64,000 nucleotides of DNA from positions 1 to 64,000 of the forward strand of contig DATASX010000018.1 of the NCBI GenBank assembly GCA_036269075.1, read 5' to 3'. How positions within the stretch are numbered: the first letter of the stretch is position 1; each line of letters starts with the position of its first letter. The notes beneath the pieces were generated by a model, which searched no databases, had not been told where the DNA came from, and saw only the letters and a program-made list of their open reading frames with translations. Below, piece after piece: positions 9,927 through 19,101 of the stretch. Source of the stretch: Sporichthyaceae bacterium. Its GTDB lineage: Bacteria; Actinomycetota; Actinomycetes; Sporichthyales; Sporichthyaceae. The position numbers were made by a program, and so were the translations under genes.

Positions 9927-10778
9927 ATGGGACATCACTCCGAGCCGCGCGTGGGCGCCCGGCGGGCGCGGCGGGCCGCGTTCGCCGGGGCCGTGGCCAC
10001 CGCTGCGGCCGGGCTCGCGGTGGCGCTGGTGCTCGGCACCGGAGGCGCCTCAGCCGACGGGACCCCGTCCCCGCCGATCCCAGGCCTGCCGCCGATCCCG
10101 CTCCTGCCGAACCTGGGGCAGAAGCCGACCCCGGCGCAACCGGGCGCGCAGGCGCCCCCCTGGGCGGCCGGACTGCCGGCGGAGACCAGTCAGATCATCC
10201 GCACCGTCTACAGCCACCAGTGGTGCTCGGAGGTCTACTGCACCAGGACCGAGGCCTGGGAGAAGATCGGCGGCGCCTGGCGCCTGGCCGCCGGGCCCGG
10301 GCTGGACGGAGAGGCGGTGTTCCGCTCGACGGTCGGGCCCAAGGGGTTCGCGCCGGTCGGTCGGCGGCGCACCGACGACGGGCGGACGCCGTCGGGCGTC
10401 TACGACATCTACCTGACGTTCTCCACCACGCCCACGGCGCCGGGGCCCATGCCGTGGCGCCGCCGCTTGGCGACGTCGGTGATCGGCTCGGAGCCGGGGC
10501 CGACGTACAACACCTGGCTGGAGAACGGGCACGGCGGCAACCGTCCCTCGATGCAGTACGGGTTCTGGTTGGACTACAACCATCCGCGCATGCACCCCGG
10601 CGCGGCGCCGGAGCCGGACCCGTCCCTGGGCAGCGGGATTTTCTACCACACCTCCTGGCCCTCGACCCGATGGTTGCCGACCTACGGCTGCACAAACGTC
10701 TCGCTGCCCAACCAGATGGGCTGGCTGGTGGCCTGGCTGCGCCCGGAGGCTCACCCGCGGGTGCTCAACAACATCTGA
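9927..10778 (+). CDS. Secreted L,D-transpeptidase-like protein (YkuD fold)
   Basis: A 283-residue exported protein. The N-terminus has twin-arginine-like basic residues (RRARRA) and a hydrophobic stretch ending near 'GGASA', a plausible signal peptide. A Pro-rich linker (about 40-75) follows. The C-terminal domain has YkuD features: 'RRTDDGRTPSGVYDIY', His241 in 'IFYHTSW' and Cys255 in 'TYGCTNVS', the likely catalytic His/Cys pair. Such enzymes form 3-3 peptide cross-links or attach proteins to peptidoglycan. The usual SHGC[IV]R form is not exact here, so the activity is inferred from the fold signature. GTG 9834 is an in-frame alternative start but would put a long tail before the signal peptide. 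Confidence 0.75.
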   Translation: MGHHSEPRVGARRARRAAFAGAVATAAAGLAVALVLGTGGASADGTPSPPIPGLPPIPLLPNLGQKPTPAQPGAQAPPWAAGLPAETSQIIRTVYSHQWCSEVYCTRTEAWEKIGGAWRLAAGPGLDGEAVFRSTVGPKGFAPVGRRRTDDGRTPSGVYDIYLTFSTTPTAPGPMPWRRRLATSVIGSEPGPTYNTWLENGHGGNRPSMQYGFWLDYNHPRMHPGAAPEPDPSLGSGIFYHTSWPSTRWLPTYGCTNVSLPNQMGWLVAWLRPEAHPRVLNNI

Positions 10779-10798
10779 GCGCCTGGCAATCTGTACCC

Positions 10799-11563
10799 GT
10801 GTGCGGACGCTACGGCGCCAGTTGGGGCGTGGACGACCTGGTCGCGGAGTTCGGGCTCGACTCTGTCGACTTCGGAGAGGCCGAGCGGCTCGAGCCGGAC
10901 TGGAACGTCGCCCCGACCAAACCGGTGTACGCAGTGGTGACGCGGCGTCAGAAGGACGCGCCCGCCGAGGAACCGGCCACCCGGCGACTCGTCGTGCTGC
11001 GTTGGGGTCTGGTCCCGTTCTGGGCATCCGACCCCAAGGTCGGCAGCCGGATGATCAACGCCCGGATCGAGACCGCGGCGACCAAACCGGCGTTCCGTGA
11101 GGCGTTCGCCAGGCGGCGCTGCCTGCTGCCCGCCGACGGCTACTACGAGTGGTATGCCACGGACACCCCGGCCGGTAAGCCGACGAAGCAGCCGTACTTC
11201 ATCCGCCGCCAGGACGGGGGGACGTTGGCGATGGCCGGCCTGTACGAGTTCTGGCGCGACCCGACCCGAGGACGTGACGACCCGTCAGCGTGGCTGCGTA
11301 CCTGCACGGTGCTCACCACCACGGCCACCGATGCGATCGGCCACATCCACGACCGGCAACCGATGTTCGTCGAGCCGCAGGCCTGGTCGACCTGGCTCGA
11401 CCCGACCGTCTCCGATGCCGCCGTGGTGGCCGACCTGCTGGTCGCCGGGCCCACCAGTGGTCTGATCGCGCATCCGGTCTCGACGGCCGTGAACAACCAC
11501 CGCAACAACGGGCCCGAACTGGTCGCCCCGGTCGACGAGGCCGCGTCCTACACGCTGTTCTGA
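10799..11563 (+). CDS. SRAP-domain protein (YedK/HMCES family)
   Basis: A 254-residue protein starting MCGRYGA. Residue 2 is the cysteine that, after removal of Met, forms a stable thiazolidine cross-link with abasic sites in single-stranded DNA. Other family landmarks are 'WNVAPTKPVYAVV', 'LRWGLVPFWA' (45-100), 'MINARIETAATKPAFREA' with the conserved Asn/Arg/Glu, 'CLLPADGYYEW' with the active-site Glu, and 'HPVSTAVNN' containing the catalytic His. The start must be GTG 10799 because the Cys must be second. The A/T-rich stretch at 10787-10792 could be a -10 for a leaderless message. It converges with the peptidase gene downstream. Confidence 0.93.
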   Translation: MCGRYGASWGVDDLVAEFGLDSVDFGEAERLEPDWNVAPTKPVYAVVTRRQKDAPAEEPATRRLVVLRWGLVPFWASDPKVGSRMINARIETAATKPAFREAFARRRCLLPADGYYEWYATDTPAGKPTKQPYFIRRQDGGTLAMAGLYEFWRDPTRGRDDPSAWLRTCTVLTTTATDAIGHIHDRQPMFVEPQAWSTWLDPTVSDAAVVADLLVAGPTSGLIAHPVSTAVNNHRNNGPELVAPVDEAASYTLF

Positions 11564-11573
11564 GCCACCCCGC

Positions 11574-11646
11574 TCCCCGACTTGTGCTGCCTGTTCCACC
11601 TGTCCGGCGCGGTCAATGCGTGGGACAGGCAGCAGAAGTGCGGGGA
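11574..11646. terminator. Bidirectional terminator between convergent genes
   Basis: The left arm 11574-11599 and right arm 11620-11646 pair over about 26 positions with one bulge and two mismatches. The SRAP gene ends at 11563 on the plus strand and the peptidase gene ends at 11613 on the minus strand, so the palindrome serves both directions. The right arm lies inside the last codons of the minus-strand gene. Confidence 0.65.
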
Positions 11647-12662
11647 GGGAGGCACGCGGCTGCGGCCTCGGCGGCGGCGATGTCCGGGGGTGGACCGGCC
11701 GGCAGGCCGTGCTCGACGTCGACGTGGACGTGGTCCAGGTGTCGCAGGGTCGGGTCGGTGGTGTTGCCGCTGGGGTGGGTGTAGGGCCGCCAGCCCTGGT
11801 CGGAGTGCAGCGCGCTCCACAGATGGTCGTCGAAGATCACCGTGGCGATCTGGAGAAAGTCGGCCTGGGCCACGAGCCATTGGGCCAGCAGCCAGCCGCG
11901 TCGGTTGTTCTCCGGGTCCGAGGTCGGGAACGAGACGTCGATCGCCCGGCCCTCGTAATGCGCGGAGTTCTCGATGTGGCCGGTGAAGATCCCGCCGGGT
12001 TCGAACCCGCCGACCGGGCGCCCGCCGTAGGCCTCGAAGAACGCGAACAACATCGTTTGCGCCCGCATGGTCAGCCCGTTGGTGAGCATCTCCTCACGGG
12101 GCACCGGACGCACCGCAACCGTGCACGTCAGCTTTTGCGGGTCGTACAGCGCCAGCACGGAGTCGACGGCCCAGGTGGGCGGCAGGTGCTGGTAGCGGTG
12201 TTTGAGCATGCGCTGGGTCTGCACCGGCGTCGGGACCCGACGCAGGTGCTTCTCGTGCAGGGCGTGCTCGAAGGCCAGGGCGGCGGTCGCTACCGAGGCG
12301 TTGGTGCGGTAGGCGCCCGCGGTGATCATGGTCAGCGCGCGAGCCGCGGTCAGGTCCAGCGACCACGCACCGGACGGCAACGTAAGCCGGCACTGCGGGT
12401 TCGTGCCGACGACCGCCGGGACCAGGTGCGGGCCGCTGCTGCGGGTCACCGAGCGGGAGGCGGCGGGCATCGGTTGGTCGTCGAGGGCCGGAGCCTGAGT
12501 CGCGGCCGGTGCGGCAGCTGCGGCGACGACGAACCCGGCGGGGGAGTCACTGGCTCCGCCGCGCAGTGCCAGGGTCCCGGCTACCGTCAGCGCCACTGCC
12601 ACGACGACTCCGAGCAGGGGCCGACGGCGGGGCGTCCAGCGCCGGTGGGCAGCGCTCATCAT
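11613..12662 (-). CDS. Membrane-anchored M15-like zinc peptidase domain protein
   Basis: A 349-residue protein with one N-terminal membrane segment (about residues 15-34) and an Ala/Pro-rich linker, followed by an extracytoplasmic region. The C-terminal part carries an M15 (D-Ala-D-Ala carboxypeptidase/VanY-like) metal site: 'SAHYEGRAIDVS' gives His235 and Asp242, and 'HLDHVHVDV' gives His308, His311 and His313. This suggests cleavage of peptidoglycan stem peptides or a similar peptide, although the substrate is inferred. The N-terminal region (90-200) is shared with the next gene, a paralogue. The last codons form one arm of the terminator. Translation could start at either of two tandem ATGs. 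Confidence 0.75.
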   Translation of the reverse strand: MMSAAHRRWTPRRRPLLGVVVAVALTVAGTLALRGGASDSPAGFVVAAAAAPAATQAPALDDQPMPAASRSVTRSSGPHLVPAVVGTNPQCRLTLPSGAWSLDLTAARALTMITAGAYRTNASVATAALAFEHALHEKHLRRVPTPVQTQRMLKHRYQHLPPTWAVDSVLALYDPQKLTCTVAVRPVPREEMLTNGLTMRAQTMLFAFFEAYGGRPVGGFEPGGIFTGHIENSAHYEGRAIDVSFPTSDPENNRRGWLLAQWLVAQADFLQIATVIFDDHLWSALHSDQGWRPYTHPSGNTTDPTLRHLDHVHVDVEHGLPAGPPPDIAAAEAAAACLPPRTSAACPTH

Positions 12663-12791
12663 CGGGTTCTGAGCTCGGACGGCCCGGAGTTAACCGGCGG
12701 AAAGGATGCATCCGGTCACAATTTCGGCGAATCGCCGTCCAAATTCACCGAAGGTGGCGCCCCGCCTACGCAGCGGCGCCGGAATCCAGGG

Positions 12792-13700
12792 TCAGTCGAC
12801 GACGATCTGCAGCTGGCTCGGGTTGCGGGTCGAGGCGGCCTTGTTCGCGGCCAGCGCGGCGGCCTGGCTCAACGGGCTGCCGGCGGCGGTGGCCGAAGCG
12901 CCGGCCGACGGCGCGGCGGGGGACATGTTCCAGCCGCCGGAAGGCTGCCAGTTGTGTTGGTCGAAGCTGATCTGCCCGACCCCGTACGAGGACTCGCGGG
13001 CGACCAGCCAGCTGGCCAGCACCCAGCCGGTGGACAGCCGGGTCGGGTTGATCGGCCCTAGGGAGACGGTCAACCCGGTGCCCGACGAGGCCTGCGCCGC
13101 CGCCGCGCCGGTCGCCCCGGCCAGCTGCAGCTTCCCGAACGCGTCCTGGACTCCGGTCCTGACTGCCTCGGCGCGCGGGGTCAGCCCGTCGGTGCCCGGC
13201 TTCTGCGCCGGCAGCGTGGTCGGGGGCACCGAGCACGTCATCGCGTCCGGCTGAGTTACCGCCTGGACCTCGGCCAGGCTCAGGGGGGTCGCGGCGATCG
13301 CGTCCTCCTGGGCCAGGATCGTCAGGGTCTGGGTGACGTTCGGCAGGTACTTGGCGCGGTCGGTCAGGACGATGTCGAAGGCGCGCGCGGTCTGCTGCGG
13401 GATCGCCCCGACCTGGGTGCCGACGCCGGCGATCATCGTCAGGGTCCGGGCGCGGTCGACGTCCATCGAGTGCAGGCGGTTGCCGACCAGCAGTGTGCAA
13501 CTGCCCGCGTCTGTGGAGGCGAGCGGCGAGACGTCGGCGACCGGTTTGGCGTTGCCGCCGCCGGAGGCCCAGGTCATCCCCACGGTGGCCGCGCCGACGA
13601 TCACCAGCACGCCCAGGCCCAACGCGAAAACCGGGCCGTGGCCGAACGCGGCCGGCAGGTGCCACTCGCGTCGGCGTCGGACGGTCCGTCGTCCAGCCAT
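12792..13700 (-). CDS. Membrane-anchored paralogue of the M15-like protein, metal site lost
   Basis: A 302-residue protein with a basic N-terminus and one membrane segment (about 24-44). It aligns along its length with the neighbouring peptidase: 'CTLLVGNRLHSMDVDRARTL' against 'CRLTLPSGAWSLDLTAARAL', then 'DGLTPRAEAV' against 'NGLTMRAQTM', and 'TGWVLASWLVA' against 'RGWLLAQWLVA', with ISFDQHNW against VIFDDHLW. The zinc-binding HYEGRAID and HLDHVHVD blocks are absent and the C-terminus is an Ala/Ser-rich tail. It is therefore probably not a peptidase; binding or regulation is possible. ATG 13700 has a purine-rich upstream stretch. The two genes look like a tandem duplication. Confidence 0.7.
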   Translation of the reverse strand: MAGRRTVRRRREWHLPAAFGHGPVFALGLGVLVIVGAATVGMTWASGGGNAKPVADVSPLASTDAGSCTLLVGNRLHSMDVDRARTLTMIAGVGTQVGAIPQQTARAFDIVLTDRAKYLPNVTQTLTILAQEDAIAATPLSLAEVQAVTQPDAMTCSVPPTTLPAQKPGTDGLTPRAEAVRTGVQDAFGKLQLAGATGAAAAQASSGTGLTVSLGPINPTRLSTGWVLASWLVARESSYGVGQISFDQHNWQPSGGWNMSPAAPSAGASATAAGSPLSQAAALAANKAASTRNPSQLQIVVD

Positions 13701-13820
13701 CTTCAGCTCTCCCTGGGCCCCGCGCGACCGCCTCGGTCCCGGCGCGGCTCAACCCAGAGTGCTCGATCAGTGGCTTTCTGTACTGGCCCTTTACCCAGTC
13801 CACAGGTTTTCGCGATCAAG

Positions 13821-13834
13821 GATGTCCCGACATC
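13821..13834. promoter_or_regulatory. Palindrome GATGTC-CC-GACATC upstream of the 302-residue protein gene
   Basis: A perfect 6-bp inverted repeat with a 2-base spacer lies 121 bases upstream of ATG 13700 (minus strand) and just past the end of the Liv-type ATPase gene. A TTGATC sequence, a possible -35, lies close by on the minus strand. It looks like a dimeric regulator's operator, but nothing identifies the regulator. Confidence 0.3.
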
Positions 13835-13852
13835 TGGTGCGGTGGCCGGAAA

Positions 13853-15472
13853 TCATCCCGTGACGGCTGCACCGCCGAGGTACGTGGCGATCACGATGGG
13901 GTCTGCCAGAACGTCATTGGGCGGCCCGACCGCGACGACCCGGCCGGCGTCCAGCGCCACGATGCGGTCGCAGGTGCGGCGCAGCAGGCCGACGTCGTGC
14001 TCGACGATCACCAGCGCGCTGTTGGTAGCCTCCCGGATCCGGTGCAGCAGCGGGCCCATCAATTCGGCCTCCGCCCGGGCCAGGCCGGCTGCGGGCTCGT
14101 CGAGCAGCAGGACGTCGGGGGCCTGGGCGAGCAGGCAGCCGAACTCGACCAGGCGCCGGGACCCGGTGGACAGCTGAGCGGTGAACCGGTCGCGGAAGAC
14201 CTGCAGGCCGAGCATCCCGATCACGTTCTCGACGCGCTCGGCGATGTCGGCCTCGGACACCAGTGAGGCGGGCAGGCGCAGTGCCGCAGCGACCGGTTCG
14301 CGCGAGGTGACCCAACGCTCGCAGGACACGGCGATCGTCTCGGTCACGGTGAGCCCGGGGAACAGCTTCGCGTCCTGGAACGATCGCCCGAGCCCGAGAT
14401 GGGCCCGGGCGTGCGGGGCCAACCCGGTGACGTCGCGGCCGGCCAGCACGACCCGGCCGGCGTCCGGCACGACGAACCCGGACAGGGCGTCGAGGATCGT
14501 GGTCTTCCCGGCCCCGTTCGGGCCCATCAGGCCGACGATCTCGCCTGCCGCCACCTCCAGGTCGACGCCGTCGATCGCGGCCACGCCGCCGAAGCTCTTC
14601 CGCAGCCCGTGGCACGAGATCGCCGGGCCGGCGGGGATGGCCGACGCGTCGCGGCCGGCCGCCCACACCCGGTCGATTGCCCCGGCGGTGTCCGCCGCGT
14701 CGTCCTCGCCGAGCGCGGCGGAGAGGAACACCGAGCGGACCAGGTCGCCGCGGGAGACGATCTCGGCTGCCGGGCCGCTGAAGCGCACCTCGCCCTTCTC
14801 CAGGAACATCGCGCGGTCGCCGATCCGCAGCGCCAGTTCGGCGGACTGCTCGACCAGCACGATGCCCAGTCCGGTGTCGCGCAGATGGCCGACGACGTCG
14901 AGCAGCTCGGCCACGATCGCCGGGGCCAGGCCGAGGGACAGTTCGTCGATGAGCAGCACCCGGGTGCCGGGTCGGCCGTCGTGGTCGGGCGGTCCTTGCA
15001 CCAGGGCCTGGGCCAACGCGAGCATCTGCTGCTGGCCGCCGGACAGCAACCCGGCCCGTTCGTCGAGCCGGCCGCGCAATGCCGGGAACAACGAGATCGT
15101 GCGCTCGATCGCTCGCGTGCAGTGGGCGCGGTCGGCGCGGCCGACCCACGTCGCCATCCGCAGGTTCTCCCCGACGCTCAGGTCGGGGAAGATTCCACGC
15201 CCGCCAGGCATGTAGGCCAGCCCGGCCCGGGCCATCCGCATCGGATCGGCGCCGGTGACATCGCGCCCGTCGAGGCTGACCCGACCCCGGCGCGGCGGCG
15301 TCAGCCCGGAGATCGCGCGCAGCAACGTGGACTTGCCCGCCCCGTTGGTGCCGAGCACGGCCAGCACCTCACCGGCGGCCAGCGTCAGGTCGACGCCGTG
15401 CAACACATGGTTCCGGCCGTAGCTGACCTCCAAGCCCGCGCACTCGAGCAAGGACGTTCGCGCTGTGCTCAT
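13853..15472 (-). CDS. Fused double ATPase of a branched-chain-amino-acid-type ABC transporter (LivF-LivG)
   Basis: A 539-residue protein with two complete ABC ATPase modules. The first (residues about 8-245) is LivF-like: 'LEVSYGRNHVLHGVDL', Walker A 'GTNGAGKST', 'YMPGGRGIFPDLSVGENL', signature 'LLSGGQQQMLA' and Walker B 'RVLLIDELSLGLAP'. The second (about 300-539) is LivG-like: 'GPNGAGKTT', 'LGLGRSFQDAKLF' and Walker B 'VLLLDEPAAGL'. Its signature is the less usual 'LSTGSRRLVEFG', as seen in some LivG relatives. LivF and LivG are normally separate. ATG 15472 overlaps the permease stop (ATGA), so the two are coupled. Substrate not determinable. Confidence 0.9.
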   Translation of the reverse strand: MSTARTSLLECAGLEVSYGRNHVLHGVDLTLAAGEVLAVLGTNGAGKSTLLRAISGLTPPRRGRVSLDGRDVTGADPMRMARAGLAYMPGGRGIFPDLSVGENLRMATWVGRADRAHCTRAIERTISLFPALRGRLDERAGLLSGGQQQMLALAQALVQGPPDHDGRPGTRVLLIDELSLGLAPAIVAELLDVVGHLRDTGLGIVLVEQSAELALRIGDRAMFLEKGEVRFSGPAAEIVSRGDLVRSVFLSAALGEDDAADTAGAIDRVWAAGRDASAIPAGPAISCHGLRKSFGGVAAIDGVDLEVAAGEIVGLMGPNGAGKTTILDALSGFVVPDAGRVVLAGRDVTGLAPHARAHLGLGRSFQDAKLFPGLTVTETIAVSCERWVTSREPVAAALRLPASLVSEADIAERVENVIGMLGLQVFRDRFTAQLSTGSRRLVEFGCLLAQAPDVLLLDEPAAGLARAEAELMGPLLHRIREATNSALVIVEHDVGLLRRTCDRIVALDAGRVVAVGPPNDVLADPIVIATYLGGAAVTG

Positions 15473-17643
15473 TGATGAGCTCGCAGGTCCGCGGTGGGCT
15501 CGGTGTCGTCGGTGGCCGCATGCAGGCGGCCCGGTCGGCCCAGCGCGGCGAGGTCGACCTCGGTCGCGCCGGTCTGCCCGCCCGGGCCGGACAGCGTGAT
15601 GCCACGGGCCCGTGCGACTGCCCGGAAAGCTGCCATGCGGCCTGCGTTGAGGACCCGCGCCAATCCGCCGGGCAGTACCAGCAGGACCGCGAGCACTCCG
15701 GTACCGGTGACCACCAGTTGCAGGCCGCCGGACAGCCAGTACTGCGCCGAACGCAGGAACGCCGCCCCGGCCAGGGCGCCGGGCATCGACGTGGCACCGC
15801 CGAGCACGACCATCGAGAACGCCTCGAAGGCCATGTTCGGGGTGAAGCTGCCGGCCCGGACGCCGTCCAACGCGATCACGTCGATCCCGCCGGCCAGCCC
15901 CGCCAGTGCACCGCTGACCGCGAAGCTGACCAGCTTGATCCGGGTCGGGGACAGGCCGCGGGCCGCGGCGGCCCGTTCGTTGTCGCGCACGGCGACCATC
16001 GCCCGCCCGGCCCGCGAACGCCGGATACCGGAGGAGAGCACCAGCGCCAGCGCCAGCACCGCCAATGCGAACCAGTACAAGGTTCGCTCGGAGTACAGGT
16101 CGAAACGTTCGATGACCAGCGGTCGGTCGACGGTCGTGGGCACCAACGCCGGGAAGTTCGCCGGGTTGAGCAGGAACGTGGACAGCGGTACCGCGAAGGC
16201 CAGCGTGGTCACGCCGAGGAACAGGCCGCGGATCCGCAGCGCGGGCAGTCCGACGGCCAACGCGGTGACCGCCCCGGTCGCGGCGCCGGCCAGCATCGCC
16301 AGGATCAGGTCGGCCCCGGCCTTGACGACCAGATCGCCGGTGACCACCGCGCCCAGCCCGGCGATCGCGAACTGCCCGAGGCTGATCTGCCCGGCCCACC
16401 CGGTGAGCACCACCAGCGAGACCGCGACCAGCCCGTAGATGATGCTGACGGTCCCGATCAGCGAGGTCTGACTGGGCGTCAGAAACAGCGGGAGCACGAT
16501 CACGGCGGTGGCGAGCAGGGCCAGCACGACCCGGCGACCCCAGACGATCTCCGGCAGGCGGGCGAGCTCCCACGGCACCGGCGGGGTCTCCTCGGCCCCG
16601 GTCCAGCCGCCGGTGTTCACATCCGCGATCCGCGTCAGCCGTTGGCGTTGGGCGAGCAGGGCGAGCAGGACAACGACGAACAGGCCGACGTCGACGTAGC
16701 TGGACCGGGACGTGTTCCAGAACACGGCCTGCTGGAAGATCCCGATGCCCACCCCGGCGAAAACCGCTGTGGGCAGACTCTCCATCCGCGCGATCACGGC
16801 CGCGGCCAACGCGGGCAGCAGCAGCGTCGGGCCGGACTCCAGATCGCCGCCCTGTCCGACCAGCGGCGAGGCCAGGATCGCGGCCAGGCCGGACAGCAAG
16901 CCGGCCAACGCCCACACCAGCATCGACAACCGGCGGACGGGGATGCCCAGCAGCATCGCCCGCTCGGCGTTGGACGCGGTCGCGCGGATCCCGACGCCGA
17001 GTGCGGTGGCTCGCAGGAACAGCGCGAACACTCCGAGCACTACCGGGATCACCAGCAGCACCATCAGGTGCGCCCCGCTGAACCGCAGCCCGCCGAACTC
17101 GAAGTCCAGATGCAGCGGGGTCCGGAAGCCGCCCTGCAGGCCCGCCGCCAGCCCGGTCTCGCCGCCCAGCAGTCGCGGAACCCCCAACTGTGCGCCGGAG
17201 AGGACCTGGGCCAACCCGATCGTGGCGACGGTCAGGATCAGTCGCGGCGCCCAGAACAGCCGCTGCACGACCAGTCGGTCGCAGATTGCGCCGACCGCCG
17301 CGGCGGCGGCGACGCCGGTGAGTACCGCGGCGTAGTAGTTCCAGTGCTTGGTCGTGAACAGTTGCACCGACAGTGTCGCGGCCGCCGACCCCAGTGAGGC
17401 CTGGGCGAAGTTCACGACCCGCGAGGACCGGTAGACCAGCACCAGGCCCAGCGCCGAACATCCGGTCAGCGAGCCGAGCACGGTGCCCTGCAGCACCACG
17501 CCCATCGGCAGTCCGGACGGCAGCGTCGCGTTGAGCACCGTCCACAGGACGGGCAGTCCGGCCACCGCCAAGAGCGCGTTGCGCAGGTGCGGGCGGCCGA
17601 GCACGGCGCGGCCCGCGGCCCGGCGGTCCGAGTGCTCGCGCAA
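15469..17643 (-). CDS. Fused double permease of the same ABC transporter (LivH-LivM)
   Basis: A 724-residue polytopic membrane protein. The first half (about 30-335) is LivH-like, with many membrane segments and the loop 'ALGVGIRATASNAERAMLLG'. The second half (about 365-660) is LivM-like, with 'LTGWAGQISLGQFAIAGLGA', 'GLPALRIRGLFLGVTTLAFA' and the coupling-helix region 'AMVAVRDNERAAAARGLSP'. The C-terminal tail (about 665-724) is hydrophilic. The start is TTG 17643, four bases after the stop of the upstream gene, so translational reinitiation is likely. The single-chain permease matches the single-chain ATPase, so the transporter core is only two polypeptides. Confidence 0.88.
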   Translation of the reverse strand: MREHSDRRAAGRAVLGRPHLRNALLAVAGLPVLWTVLNATLPSGLPMGVVLQGTVLGSLTGCSALGLVLVYRSSRVVNFAQASLGSAAATLSVQLFTTKHWNYYAAVLTGVAAAAAVGAICDRLVVQRLFWAPRLILTVATIGLAQVLSGAQLGVPRLLGGETGLAAGLQGGFRTPLHLDFEFGGLRFSGAHLMVLLVIPVVLGVFALFLRATALGVGIRATASNAERAMLLGIPVRRLSMLVWALAGLLSGLAAILASPLVGQGGDLESGPTLLLPALAAAVIARMESLPTAVFAGVGIGIFQQAVFWNTSRSSYVDVGLFVVVLLALLAQRQRLTRIADVNTGGWTGAEETPPVPWELARLPEIVWGRRVVLALLATAVIVLPLFLTPSQTSLIGTVSIIYGLVAVSLVVLTGWAGQISLGQFAIAGLGAVVTGDLVVKAGADLILAMLAGAATGAVTALAVGLPALRIRGLFLGVTTLAFAVPLSTFLLNPANFPALVPTTVDRPLVIERFDLYSERTLYWFALAVLALALVLSSGIRRSRAGRAMVAVRDNERAAAARGLSPTRIKLVSFAVSGALAGLAGGIDVIALDGVRAGSFTPNMAFEAFSMVVLGGATSMPGALAGAAFLRSAQYWLSGGLQLVVTGTGVLAVLLVLPGGLARVLNAGRMAAFRAVARARGITLSGPGGQTGATEVDLAALGRPGRLHAATDDTEPTADLRAHQ

Positions 17644-17647
17644 CGTC

Positions 17648-19057
17648 TCAGGCAGCGCGCAGGCGGTCGACCACGGCGAGGATCAGCAGGAGCAGCAGGC
17701 CGATGCCGACCGCGGTGGCGGCCCATGCCCGGTTGGAGCTGTGCGGTACCGGGAACGCCACGGTCCGGGTGCCGACCGGGGTCGCAGGGGCGCTCGGCTC
17801 GGCCGTGCCGACGGTGCCGGGTGCGGCGACGCCGGCCGGGCCGACGGCCACCGCCGGGTTGCCGACGGGCGGCACCGGCGAGGGCAGGCCGGGGTTCGTG
17901 CCCGGGGGAGCCGCGGGTACCGCGCCCGCGCTGTCGTCGGCCTGCTGGAGTACCTCCTGGACGCTGACGCCGCCCAGTTCGAGTCGACCGCCGCTGCGGC
18001 CGCCGGAGGCGCCGACCAAGGCGTTTGCGACGATCTGGGCTGCGGCCGCGTCCGGATAGGCCGCGATGATCTGCTTCACCAGCGCCTGGATCACCGGCGC
18101 GGCGGCCGCGCCTGCCTGCCCGGAGGGGCCGACCAGCGACTGCGGGTTGCGGAACTGGATCGTGAGCGGGCCGATGTCGCCCTGGGCGGCGCCGGTGGTC
18201 GCCACCGGCGCCGTCAAAGACAGTCCGGTCGGGTCCAGCAGCTTGTTCGCGGCGTCGACGGCCGCTGCCATCTGCTCGGCGCTCCCGACCGGCAGCGACT
18301 GTCCGGCGACGGTCAACGAGCCGACGGAGAACGTCGGGACGCCTGCCTTGCCGGCAACTTCGGTGGCCGACCACCGCAGGCCGGAGAGCACCACGGCGCC
18401 GCCGCCCAGCTCGATCTGACTGATCGTCACAGTTCCGGTGGACGTGCCGCCGCGGACGGTTGAGAGGCTCGACCCGCCGACGATCGACAGCACCCCCGGC
18501 AGGTTCAGACTCGGGCCGGTTGCCGAACCCTCCGCGGCCAACGGCTGCGGGGTGGCCGTGGCGGACTGGTGCGCGTCGCTGAACGGGGAGTTCGCCGGCG
18601 GCGCGGGAGCACCCGGCGGGTCGAACGGGTTGCCCTCCGCATGCTGGGTGCGCTGGCTGTCGGCGCTGATCGGTTCGGGCAGCGCCAGCTTCGGCGCCTT
18701 GCTCGATGAATCGTCCGCATTGGCGTTCGCTATGGCACCGATCAGCCCGAAGTCCGCGACACCCGCCGACGCCTGCGCCGTGCCGCCGGAGACCTGCGCG
18801 GTGGTGGTGCCCAGGCTGGTGTCGACGCCGGGAAGCCCCAGGTAGGGAACGAGTTTCGCGAACACGGCCTGGGCGTGGCCGTCGCTGGTGGGAGTAGCCG
18901 CGTCGGCCCGGGCGACACCTGACGCGACGACCGGTACGGCCGTCACGCCCAGGGCCGCGAGCAGCGCGAGCCGCCCGCCGGTCCTGTTAACCGGGCCGAT
19001 CACGGCCCCCCGCCGGGCGTGTCTGCCACGCCGGCCGCTGCCGATGCCCCGGCTCAC
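17648..19057 (-). CDS. Secreted, C-terminally anchored surface protein in the Liv-type operon
   Basis: A 469-residue protein with an N-terminal signal peptide (hydrophobic stretch about 29-50, ending near ARADA), a long Ala/Gly/Ser-rich extracytoplasmic region with beta-strand-like repeats, a Pro-rich spacer, and a C-terminal membrane segment (about 445-463) followed by a short basic tail. That is the layout of an actinobacterial 'choice-of-anchor' surface protein. I see no catalytic motif. Its position directly between the substrate-binding protein and the permease suggests it assists substrate capture at the cell surface; this is inference. Start GTG 19057. Confidence 0.65.
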   Translation of the reverse strand: MSRGIGSGRRGRHARRGAVIGPVNRTGGRLALLAALGVTAVPVVASGVARADAATPTSDGHAQAVFAKLVPYLGLPGVDTSLGTTTAQVSGGTAQASAGVADFGLIGAIANANADDSSSKAPKLALPEPISADSQRTQHAEGNPFDPPGAPAPPANSPFSDAHQSATATPQPLAAEGSATGPSLNLPGVLSIVGGSSLSTVRGGTSTGTVTISQIELGGGAVVLSGLRWSATEVAGKAGVPTFSVGSLTVAGQSLPVGSAEQMAAAVDAANKLLDPTGLSLTAPVATTGAAQGDIGPLTIQFRNPQSLVGPSGQAGAAAAPVIQALVKQIIAAYPDAAAAQIVANALVGASGGRSGGRLELGGVSVQEVLQQADDSAGAVPAAPPGTNPGLPSPVPPVGNPAVAVGPAGVAAPGTVGTAEPSAPATPVGTRTVAFPVPHSSNRAWAATAVGIGLLLLLILAVVDRLRAA

Positions 19058-19101
19058 CGAGACCCCGACTCAGCTGTGTGCCCGCGTCCTACGGGAGGGG
19101 T

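Noticed and set aside
12792-13700. Calling the 302-residue protein a second M15 peptidase
   Set aside because: Both histidine-containing metal blocks are missing, so peptidase activity is not supported.
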